Positions 26,453 to 33,985 of a DNA stretch of 64,000 nucleotides are shown here, one piece after another (positions within the stretch are counted from its first letter, which is position 1; each line of letters opens with the position of its first letter). Under the pieces are notes generated by a model, which made no database searches, was not told the DNA's origin, and was given only the letters and a program-made list of their open reading frames with translations. The DNA comes from Granulosicoccus sp947495035. GTDB taxonomy: Bacteria; Pseudomonadota; Gammaproteobacteria; Granulosicoccales; Granulosicoccaceae. The position numbers were made by a program, and so were the translations under genes. The stretch lies in the NCBI RefSeq assembly GCF_050589605.1, contig NZ_JBNGOO010000009.1; one strand, 5' to 3'.

Positions 26453-28114
26453 ATGCCGAAAACAAGAACTGCCTCGCCGACGACGAAACCACGGCGGGCA
26501 GCGATATTGTCATCCCTGGCAATCTGCCTGCTGCTGGTTCTCCTGTTGATACCAGGACACCCGGATCAGTTCACGCTGTCACGGTTGCAGGAACTGCCTC
26601 TGGATGTACCACTCATTGTTCTGCTGTTGTTGCTGCTGAACAGGACTCTGTCAACGATGGTCCGCCTGCTGGTGACGGGTGCCGTGCTGTGTCTCCTGCT
26701 GCTTCGTCTCGGTGATCTGATCTCTCGCGCCGCCTTTGGTCGTGCCTTCAACCCGCTGGCTGAATGGCACCTCATTCAACAGGGCTGGACACTGACATCG
26801 GATACGATTGGCAAGGCAGAAGCCATTGCCCTGACAGGCCTGGGCATCGGGATACTACTGACTCTGGCCGTCTTGTTGTATCGTGGCCTGGGCTATCTCG
26901 ACCAGCTGAATCGACAATGGCGTCGCAGCTGGCTGCTCCTCTGCTGCATTCCCTTGCTCAGTGCCATGGCCACCGCCGGCGGACCTGGCCGGCATGTGCT
27001 TTCCCTGGACACACAATGGGTGCTGGCGGGTGAATTGATCGATCGAATCCAGTACACCCAATGGGCCGTACGCGACCAGGCCCGATTCTCCGAGGCTCTG
27101 CAGGTGGACGAGCTGGAGGGTCGAGAACCTGCGTTCGCGGCACTGAGTGGGCGTGATGTCATCATTATCTACGTGGAGTCGTATGGGCGATCGTTCGTGG
27201 ACAACCCGCAATTCCGGGAGCAGGCCAGACACAGACTGCAAGCTGTTCAGAACGAGACTGTCAGTGCCGGCCTGCATGTCAGAAGCGCATGGGTCGATTC
27301 CCCCATACGTGGCGGACGCAGCTGGCTCGCACACTCCACGGTAGCGTCCGGCCTGCGCCTGACAAATCATGCGCGATTCGACCGACTGATTTCCTCTGAC
27401 CGGAAGTCACTGCCGCGCCTGTTCAAGCAGGCGGGATGGACTACCTCCGTGGTACTACCCGTGGTGAAATCACACTGGGTGGAAGGTGCCTGGTATCAGG
27501 TGGATCGCTTCTTCGATCATGCAGCACTCGATTATCAGGGCGAGGGTTTCGGCTTCGTGACCATGCCGGACCAGTACACACTCACAGCCTTCGAGCGACA
27601 GGTGCGTGCCACGGCCGATGCACCGCTGATGGCACACATCGGTCTGCTCGACTCTCACGCCCCCTGGGGGCCCTTGCCTCGCCATCAGGCATGGGAAGAC
27701 ATCGAAGATGGCAGCCTCTTCGATGGGACACAGCGTTACGGTGAGCGTCATAGCTGGGCCAGGGCCGAACCGGTACGCAAGGCCTACGGGACCGCGGTTG
27801 AACAGAATCTCAAACTGGTGGGTGAATACCTGGCCAGGTATGCGGATGATGCGCTGGTCATCGTGCTGGGCGATCACCAGCCGGCCAGCGTGATTGCCGG
27901 CTGGGCACCCAACGCACACGTTCCCATGCACGTTTTCTCTGCGGACGAAGCGCTGCTCGAACGACTCCCCGACGACATGTTCAGTCACGGCATGCTGCCC
28001 GCAGAGCAGGCCACCGCCCTGCCCATGGAATCCATTCGTGGTCTGCTGGGCACGGTCTTCGAGGCGACACCCTCGCACTGGCAGCCGCTGACGGGGTCCG
28101 ACTCCACCACTTGA
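26453..28114 (+). CDS. Membrane sulfatase-family protein (LtaS/phosphoethanolamine transferase-like)
   Basis: A 553-aa protein with about five N-terminal membrane helices (to about residue 180) and a C-terminal alkaline-phosphatase-fold domain. Catalytic-type motifs are visible: IIYVESYGRS (metal Glu), GGRSWLAHSTVASG (nucleophile Ser/Thr region) and VLGDHQP (metal Asp-His). This pattern is shared by LTA synthases, phosphoglycerol and phosphoethanolamine transferases. In a Gram-negative it could decorate periplasmic glucans or lipid A. It is 78 bp upstream of a DUF2236 oxygenase gene; no functional link is known. Confidence 0.82.
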   Translation: MPKTRTASPTTKPRRAAILSSLAICLLLVLLLIPGHPDQFTLSRLQELPLDVPLIVLLLLLLNRTLSTMVRLLVTGAVLCLLLLRLGDLISRAAFGRAFNPLAEWHLIQQGWTLTSDTIGKAEAIALTGLGIGILLTLAVLLYRGLGYLDQLNRQWRRSWLLLCCIPLLSAMATAGGPGRHVLSLDTQWVLAGELIDRIQYTQWAVRDQARFSEALQVDELEGREPAFAALSGRDVIIIYVESYGRSFVDNPQFREQARHRLQAVQNETVSAGLHVRSAWVDSPIRGGRSWLAHSTVASGLRLTNHARFDRLISSDRKSLPRLFKQAGWTTSVVLPVVKSHWVEGAWYQVDRFFDHAALDYQGEGFGFVTMPDQYTLTAFERQVRATADAPLMAHIGLLDSHAPWGPLPRHQAWEDIEDGSLFDGTQRYGERHSWARAEPVRKAYGTAVEQNLKLVGEYLARYADDALVIVLGDHQPASVIAGWAPNAHVPMHVFSADEALLERLPDDMFSHGMLPAEQATALPMESIRGLLGTVFEATPSHWQPLTGSDSTT

Positions 28115-28192
28115 GGACAGCAGCCCGGTTTCTTGCGGCAGCAGACGGCTTGAGGCATCATTCGTCGACATCGAAGCGCGGAAATCCTGAGC

Positions 28193-29029
28193 ATGTCACG
28201 ATGGGCCAGAGAAATCGAAACGCTGGATCCGCAAGTCGATCATGAACGGATCTGTTTCATCCTGCATACCTGCGAATTTTCGTGGGATATCGAAAAGGCG
28301 CTGGAATTTGCACTTTTCCGGACCTACGCCGTACCGTCGATCTCCGGGCTTCTGTCTTCGACCGGCGAGTTTCGCGATCGTACGCGCAAGCGCTACGATG
28401 ACACGGAGTTGTTGCTGTCCGAGATCAGCGAAAACGGTCAGAGCAGCGAACGCGGCCAGGCGGCCATCGAGCGGATAAACGACATGCACGGCCGCTATCG
28501 CATCGCCAACGATGACATGCTCTATGTCCTGTCAACCTTCGTGGTCGAGCCCGTGCATTGGCTGGCGCGTTTCGGCAAGCGCGCCATGACACCTCGCGAA
28601 ATCGACGCCTGCGTCCACTACTACCGCGCCCTCGCGGCAAGGATGCACATCAAGGAGATTCCCGACAGTTTTGCGGAATTCGAAGCATTCCATCGGGATC
28701 ATGAGGCAGCCCGTTTTCGCTACGCCAGATCCAATGCGGAGATAGGCTGCCTGACGCGGGACATGTTGCTATCGCTGTACCTGCCACGCTGTCTTGTGCC
28801 CCTGGGCCGCCCTGCCGTGCATGCCCTGTGTGACCCGCCCCTGCGATCCGCCATGGGATTTGCACAGGCACCGCGCTGGGTGGAATGTCTGGTGCTTGCC
28901 GGGCTGGGTATCCGGGCGCGAATTCTGCGGCTGATCCCTGCGCGCCGACGGCCACGACTGATCACAAGACGCCGAAGGTCTACCTACCCGACGGGTTACC
29001 GGATCAGTGATCTGGGTACATTCAGATAG
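28193..29029 (+). CDS. MpaB/DUF2236-family oxygenase-like protein
   Basis: A 278-aa protein with the pattern of the MpaB (ER-bound oxygenase, DUF2236) family: EFALFRTYAVPSISGLL near the N-terminus, IERINDMHGRYRIANDDMLYVLSTF around residue 95-120, and IDACVHYYRALAARMHIKEIPDSF later. Relatives include fungal MpaB and rubber oxygenase Lcp, which use haem b. The substrate here is unknown. The tail is strongly basic (RRRPRLITRRRRST). Its last 8 bp overlap the end of the convergent regulator gene. Confidence 0.78.
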   Translation: MSRWAREIETLDPQVDHERICFILHTCEFSWDIEKALEFALFRTYAVPSISGLLSSTGEFRDRTRKRYDDTELLLSEISENGQSSERGQAAIERINDMHGRYRIANDDMLYVLSTFVVEPVHWLARFGKRAMTPREIDACVHYYRALAARMHIKEIPDSFAEFEAFHRDHEAARFRYARSNAEIGCLTRDMLLSLYLPRCLVPLGRPAVHALCDPPLRSAMGFAQAPRWVECLVLAGLGIRARILRLIPARRRPRLITRRRRSTYPTGYRISDLGTFR

Positions 29030-29993
29030 ATGAATCCACAGGCATACGGCTCTGTTGCGCTGATCTGGAACGTCTGACCGTTGTGCCGAAGTGTGCCTTG
29101 TACGCCCGGCTCAAGGTCGCCGGCATGGAGAACCCCGTCAGTACGGCGAGCTGCTGCATGGACAGATCGGTCGTCTCGGCCAGATCCTTGGCCCGCGCCA
29201 GTCGCAGTGACTGATAGTAGCGCCCGGGTGGCATGCCCAGGCGTGTCATGAACTGGCGGTGCATGGTGCGCAAGGACAGACCGGCCGCCCGGGCGATGTG
29301 AGCGAGAGAAGCCGGTTTTTCGATGTTCTCCACCATGCAGTTGATGGCCGTGTGCAACTCCGGCGTCTCCGGGCTGTTGAGATGACCGGGACCTCTTCTG
29401 TCGCGGAACTGCCTCGCGCTGTCGTGCAGGAACAGTGTGGAGACATCAAATGCGATGGCCGTGCCGAAACGCTCTTCAATCAGCACGGTCATCAGATCCA
29501 GTACCGTGGAAGCTCCCCCGCCCGTCCATAGCCTGCCGTCTCTGACGAAACGCTCCGGCCTCGATCGCACGGATGGAAAGGCATCTGCAAACGAGGCTTC
29601 TACCTGCCAGTGGATCGTTGCTTCACGGCCCTGCAGAAGACCCGCCGCGGCAAGCAGCCATGCCCCGGTATCGACACCGATGATCGTATCACTGGCCCGG
29701 GCAAGTCGTCGAATCTGTCTGCTCGTGCTCGTGCAAGCATGCTCACGATAGCCGTAACCGCTGATGACGATCAGCACATCAGACTTCCGGACGTCATCGA
29801 TTGCCCCGTCGGAAGCCAGATTCAAACCACTGGAGGAGTGCACCGACTGGCCATCGATGGTGAGCACCGACCAGTCGACGCTGCCGTCTCGTTGATCGCG
29901 TACCACTCTCAGCGGCTCGAGCGCGCAGGCCAGCACCAGATTGGAAAACCCTTCACACAACAGGACATTCACCAGCAGCGGTTTGTTTGGCAT
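29022..29993 (-). CDS. GlxA/CdhR-type AraC regulator of the carnitine cluster
   Basis: A 323-aa regulator with an N-terminal DJ-1/PfpI-like domain (about 8-170) and a C-terminal double helix-turn-helix of AraC type (about 215-310, including ASLAHIARAAGLSLRTMHRQF and LAVLTGFSMPATLSRAYKAHFG). This architecture is that of CdhR, GbdR and related activators of carnitine and betaine genes in Pseudomonas. It is divergent from the BKACE and carnitine dehydrogenase genes with a 97-bp gap, so local activation in response to carnitine is likely. The ATG at 29993 was chosen over a TTG at 30023. Confidence 0.88.
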   Translation of the reverse strand: MPNKPLLVNVLLCEGFSNLVLACALEPLRVVRDQRDGSVDWSVLTIDGQSVHSSSGLNLASDGAIDDVRKSDVLIVISGYGYREHACTSTSRQIRRLARASDTIIGVDTGAWLLAAAGLLQGREATIHWQVEASFADAFPSVRSRPERFVRDGRLWTGGGASTVLDLMTVLIEERFGTAIAFDVSTLFLHDSARQFRDRRGPGHLNSPETPELHTAINCMVENIEKPASLAHIARAAGLSLRTMHRQFMTRLGMPPGRYYQSLRLARAKDLAETTDLSMQQLAVLTGFSMPATLSRAYKAHFGTTVRRSRSAQQSRMPVDSSI

Positions 29994-30090
29994 GAACGGC
30001 AATGGATTTGGCAGACAAGGCAAATTGAAACATTACGACGTCTGCTACTGTTTGTACAGCATCTGTCCTTGTCCTCTGAGAGAAATCGGC

Positions 30091-31002
30091 ATGCCCTTGC
30101 AGATCAACCGCTCCGTGTTCATCACCTGCGCAGTGACAGGCTCCGGCGCTACCCAGGACCGCTCACCACATGTGCCGCGCAGTCCGGCTCAGATAGCACA
30201 GAGTGCCATCGAAGCTGCAAAAGCCGGAGCGGCCGTGGTGCATTGTCACGTCAGAGACCCGGATACCGGCGCGCCATCGCGAGATCCCGCCTTGTACCGT
30301 GAGCTAACCGAGCGCATCAGAGAGTCCGATACCGACGTCGTACTGAATCTGAGCGCCGGCATGGGTGGTGACATGGTGTTCGGCCCGGTCGAAAACCCAT
30401 TGCCTCTGGACCCTTCCGCTACGGACATGGCAGGAGCCAGCGAACGTGTCGAACATCTGGTCAGTTGTCGTCCCGAGATATGCACACTGGATTGCGGCAC
30501 CATGAACTTTTCCGAAGCGGACTATGTCATGACCAATACGCCAGGCATGCTCAGAGCCATGTGCTCGCGAATGATCGAGCTGGGCATCACGCCCGAAATC
30601 GAAGCATTCGACAGCGGGCATCTGTGGTTTGCCAGAGAACTGGCCAGGGAAGGCTGTCTGCCGACTCCCGCACTACTGCAACTCTGCATGGGTGTCCCCT
30701 GGGGCGCGCCCAACGATCTGGGAACCTTTCTAGCCATGGTCAACCAGATACCACAAGACTGGACCTGGTCGGCATTCAGCCTTGGTCGCGATCAGATGCC
30801 GTACGTCGCTGGCTCGGTACTCGCCGGGGGGAATGTCCGGGTCGGACTCGAGGATAACCTCTACCTGGAAAAAGGTGTGCTGGCAAGCAATGCGCAACTG
30901 GTCGAGCGTGCAGCCAGGATAATCGAAGGATTGGGCGCCAGCCTCATGGGGCCTGCCGAAGTGAGAGAGAAACTACAGCTGACAAAAAGAGCGCCACTAT
31001 GA
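30091..31002 (+). CDS. BKACE-family 3-dehydrocarnitine cleavage enzyme
   Basis: A 303-aa beta-keto acid cleavage enzyme (DUF849). The Zn ligands are His51 and His53 in VVHCHVRD, with a Glu in the later part of the barrel. Members condense a beta-keto acid with acetyl-CoA. In Pseudomonas carnitine operons the homologue CdhC converts 3-dehydrocarnitine and acetyl-CoA to betainyl-CoA and acetoacetate. The carnitine dehydrogenase fusion directly downstream supports that role here. The ATG at 30091 begins MPLQINRSVFITCAVTG, the usual family start; the frame is open 50 codons upstream, overlapping the regulator. Confidence 0.88.
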   Translation: MPLQINRSVFITCAVTGSGATQDRSPHVPRSPAQIAQSAIEAAKAGAAVVHCHVRDPDTGAPSRDPALYRELTERIRESDTDVVLNLSAGMGGDMVFGPVENPLPLDPSATDMAGASERVEHLVSCRPEICTLDCGTMNFSEADYVMTNTPGMLRAMCSRMIELGITPEIEAFDSGHLWFARELAREGCLPTPALLQLCMGVPWGAPNDLGTFLAMVNQIPQDWTWSAFSLGRDQMPYVAGSVLAGGNVRVGLEDNLYLEKGVLASNAQLVERAARIIEGLGASLMGPAEVREKLQLTKRAPL

Positions 31003-31093
31003 GCATGCAATCCGCGTCGCTGGCGGTCGTACCCTACCGGGACATCAGACTCTGCCCGGGGATTCACCATCGAAGGCATCGAGCTCGACAGGC

Positions 31094-32818
31094 ATGAACG
31101 AGACCAACTCAAAGGAAGACCGTCTGCGCAAGTTCACGCCGGGCTCATCCGCACCGGGAACATCCACACCGGGTACATCCACACCGGGTACATCCACACC
31201 AGGTACATCCACACCAGGTACATCCGCACCAGGTACATCCGCACCGGGAACATCCGCAGCAGGTACATTCGCACCGGGAACATCCACACCAGGTACATCT
31301 GTACCGGGAACATCCACGCAGAACGCATTCGCGACGGACAATTCACACATTCCCGGAAAACGCCGGGTTGCGATTGTCGGTGGCGGCGTCATCGGTGGCG
31401 GCTGGGCCGCCCGATTCGCGCTGAACGGCTGGCAGGTCAATGTGTATGACCCGGCACCTGATGCGGCAAGACAGTTGAGCGCGGTCATGGCCAATGCTCG
31501 TCGTACCCTGCCAATGTTGTATGAACGCGTTCTTCCCGAGGAAGCCGACATACACCACTGCGAAACTCTGGAAGCCGCCCTGGACGGCGTCCAGTGGGTG
31601 CAGGAGAGTGTACCCGAACGGCTGGAACTGAAACACGCAGTAAGGGACGCCATCGAGGCGGTGAGCGCAGCAGATCTGCCGATTGCCTCCTCGACCTCCG
31701 GCTTTCGCCCCAGCGAGCTCGGCGACGGTGCCGCACACCCTGAGCGCATTCTGGTTGCCCACCCATTCAACCCCGTTTATCTGCTGCCATTGGTCGAATT
31801 GGCAGGGGGCGATAGCGCAAGCAATGTCAAGGCGTCGACAATACTGCAGAGCATCGGCATGTATCCGTTGACGCTGCGCCGCGAAAACGATGCGCATATC
31901 GCCGATCGCTTGCTGGAAGCGGTCTGGCGAGAATCACTCTGGCTGGTACGCGACGGATATGCCAGTACCCGAGAGATCGATGATGCGATCCGCTATGGCT
32001 TCGGCCTTCGCTGGGCGCAAATGGGCCTGTTCGAAACCTACCGGATTGCCGGCGGTGAAGGCGGTATGGCCCACTTTGTCAAGCAGTTCGGCCCCTGTCT
32101 GCAATGGCCCTGGACCAGGCTGACCGATGTGCCAGAGTTGTCAGATGATCTCATCGCGAGGATTGCCGCACAATCCGATGAACAGTCGGGTCAACGCAGT
32201 ATTCGCGAACTCGAACAGCTGCGCGACGACAATCTGGTGGCCATACTGCGAGCCCTGAAGGGTCAGGGAGCTGCAGCAGGTGTGTTGATCAGCAACCACG
32301 AATCAAGCCTGCCGCCTCTGACGACTTCGCCGCCGTCCAGACAGGGCGTATCAGTGGCCAATGATCACAAACGCGACAAAGACATCGGCAGCTACCTGCT
32401 CACCGTTCACCGCTCCATCCCTGTGGACTGGACCGATTACAACCAACACATGAACGAGAGCCGCTATGGACAGGTGTTCTCCGATGCCGCCGATGCAGTG
32501 CTGTTGCAGGTCGGTTGCGATGCTGCCTATGTTGCCGGTGGCCTGAGCTGGTTCACCGTGGAAAACAACATTCGTTATCTGGAAGAAACACGGGCATCCG
32601 AGCAGATTGCGGTACACACCCGGGTTGTCCTGTCCCGCGGCAGGAAGCTCAAACTACAGCACGCTATGCATCGCGTCTCGGACGGACAGACACTGTCCAC
32701 CTGCGAACAGTTCCTGTTGCATGTCAGTCTCGAAACGCGCCGCTCCTGCGACCCCGATTCAGTGATCGAACAACGCCTGACATCTCTTGCCCAGGCTCAC
32801 CAGAGAGCGCCTTCATGA
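31094..32818 (+). CDS. Carnitine 3-dehydrogenase fused to betainyl-CoA thioesterase
   Basis: A 574-aa fusion. Residues about 16-75 are a low-complexity PGTST repeat. From about residue 89 a 3-hydroxyacyl-CoA-dehydrogenase-type Rossmann domain starts (VAIVGGGVIGGGW) and runs through the carnitine dehydrogenase helical domain to about 405. From about 430 a hotdog thioesterase follows (SIPVDWTDYNQHMNESRYG). In Pseudomonas these activities are separate neighbouring genes (cdhA, cdhB); fused forms are known from rhizobia. It would oxidise L-carnitine to 3-dehydrocarnitine and release glycine betaine from betainyl-CoA. No ATG, GTG or TTG lies in frame between the repeat and the Rossmann domain, so the repeat appears to be translated. 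The stop overlaps the next ATG. Confidence 0.88.
   Translation: MNETNSKEDRLRKFTPGSSAPGTSTPGTSTPGTSTPGTSTPGTSAPGTSAPGTSAAGTFAPGTSTPGTSVPGTSTQNAFATDNSHIPGKRRVAIVGGGVIGGGWAARFALNGWQVNVYDPAPDAARQLSAVMANARRTLPMLYERVLPEEADIHHCETLEAALDGVQWVQESVPERLELKHAVRDAIEAVSAADLPIASSTSGFRPSELGDGAAHPERILVAHPFNPVYLLPLVELAGGDSASNVKASTILQSIGMYPLTLRRENDAHIADRLLEAVWRESLWLVRDGYASTREIDDAIRYGFGLRWAQMGLFETYRIAGGEGGMAHFVKQFGPCLQWPWTRLTDVPELSDDLIARIAAQSDEQSGQRSIRELEQLRDDNLVAILRALKGQGAAAGVLISNHESSLPPLTTSPPSRQGVSVANDHKRDKDIGSYLLTVHRSIPVDWTDYNQHMNESRYGQVFSDAADAVLLQVGCDAAYVAGGLSWFTVENNIRYLEETRASEQIAVHTRVVLSRGRKLKLQHAMHRVSDGQTLSTCEQFLLHVSLETRRSCDPDSVIEQRLTSLAQAHQRAPS
31139..31318 (+). repeat. Twelve 15-bp in-frame tandem repeats in the carnitine dehydrogenase gene
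   Basis: Twelve consecutive 15-bp units of the type CC(G/A)GG(A/T)ACATCC(A/G)CA occupy exactly 180 bp. Each encodes five residues, consensus PGTS(T/A). Units differ by one to three substitutions, so the array is not freshly expanded throughout. The period is a multiple of three and copy-number change would keep the frame. Confidence 0.95.
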
Positions 32819-33975
32819 ACTTCGGTCTGAGTGAAGAACAGGCGATGATCGTCTCCACGGTACGCAGCTTCGTGGAGCAGGAGATCTATCCTTTCGAGGC
32901 GGAGGTCGAGAAGACCGGCTGCGTCAGACCGGAGCTTGCCAGGGCCATTCGCGACAAGACCCTCGACATGGGCTTTTATGCCTGCAATTTTCCGGAGTCT
33001 GTAGGCGGTGCCGGGCTGTCTCATGTCGATGTTGCCCTGGTGGAACGTGAACTGGGCCGTGGCTCGATGGCACTGACTCATTTTTTCGGACGCCCGCAGA
33101 ATATTCTGATGGCCTGCAGTGGTACCCAGATCGAGCGCTATCTGCTGCCAGCGGTTCGCGGTGAAAAGTCAGATGCACTGGCCATGACCGAACCTGGCGC
33201 CGGATCGGATATTCGTTCGATGAGCTGCCGCGCACATCGCCAGGGCGGAGACTGGGTGCTGAATGGCAGCAAGCATTTCATATCCGGTGCCGAACACGCT
33301 GATTTCGTCATCGTCTTCGTGGCCACAGGCGAAGATGATACACCGCACGGACCGAAGAAGCGTATCACCACATTCCTCGTCGACCGGGGTACGCCGGGAT
33401 TCGAGATTCGCGATGGATACCAGTCTGTCAGCCATCACGGTTATGCCAACTCTGTGCTCGAGTTCGACAATTGCCGACTGCCTGAGGAACAGGTGCTTGG
33501 TGATGTCGATGGCGGGTTTGCCGTGATGAACGAATGGCTATCCGCCACGCGAATCACCGTGGCGGCCATGGCTGTCGGTCGAGCCCGCCGCTGCTTCGAC
33601 CTGGGTCTGGAATATGCTGCGGAACGTCGACAGTTCGGACAGCCAATCGGACGTTTTCAGGGTATCGGATTTCAACTCGCCGACATGATCACCGAGATCG
33701 ATGCTGCCGACTGCTTGACTCTCTCTGCCGCCTGGCGACTGGATCAGAGCCTGCCTGCCAATCGGGAAATTGCCTCTGCCAAGTTGTATGCCTCGGAGAT
33801 GCTGGGTCGAGTCACCGATGCGACGCTGCAGATCTTCGGCGGTGCCGGTCTGATGGACGATCTGCCCATCGAGCGCTTCTGGCGCGATGCTCGTGTGGAA
33901 CGTATCTGGGATGGTACCTCAGAGATCCAGAGGCACATCATTTCACGAGAACTTCTACGCCCCCTGGGTGCCTGA
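32815..33975 (+). CDS. Acyl-CoA dehydrogenase, probably gamma-butyrobetainyl-CoA dehydrogenase
   Basis: A 386-aa FAD acyl-CoA dehydrogenase starting MNFGLSEEQ. Family signatures are ALAMTEPGAGSDIRSM, the QFGQPIGRFQ helix and the C-terminal RIWDGTSEIQRHIISREL. At the position usually held by the catalytic Glu before GTSEIQ there is Asp366. Its ATG overlaps the previous stop (ATGA). Between a carnitine dehydrogenase and a CaiD homologue the likely reaction is gamma-butyrobetainyl-CoA to crotonobetainyl-CoA, as for CaiA-type enzymes run in the oxidative direction. No ETF genes are adjacent. Confidence 0.88.
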   Translation: MNFGLSEEQAMIVSTVRSFVEQEIYPFEAEVEKTGCVRPELARAIRDKTLDMGFYACNFPESVGGAGLSHVDVALVERELGRGSMALTHFFGRPQNILMACSGTQIERYLLPAVRGEKSDALAMTEPGAGSDIRSMSCRAHRQGGDWVLNGSKHFISGAEHADFVIVFVATGEDDTPHGPKKRITTFLVDRGTPGFEIRDGYQSVSHHGYANSVLEFDNCRLPEEQVLGDVDGGFAVMNEWLSATRITVAAMAVGRARRCFDLGLEYAAERRQFGQPIGRFQGIGFQLADMITEIDAADCLTLSAAWRLDQSLPANREIASAKLYASEMLGRVTDATLQIFGGAGLMDDLPIERFWRDARVERIWDGTSEIQRHIISRELLRPLGA

Positions 33976-33985
33976 GAGCCCGTTG

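Noticed and set aside
31139..31318. CRISPR array
   Set aside because: The 15-bp units are contiguous and in frame within a coding sequence, with no spacers.
31045..31770. Minus-strand frame with a VPG-VD repeat
   Set aside because: The repeat is only the reverse complement of the 15-bp array in the carnitine dehydrogenase gene, and the rest lacks any family resemblance.
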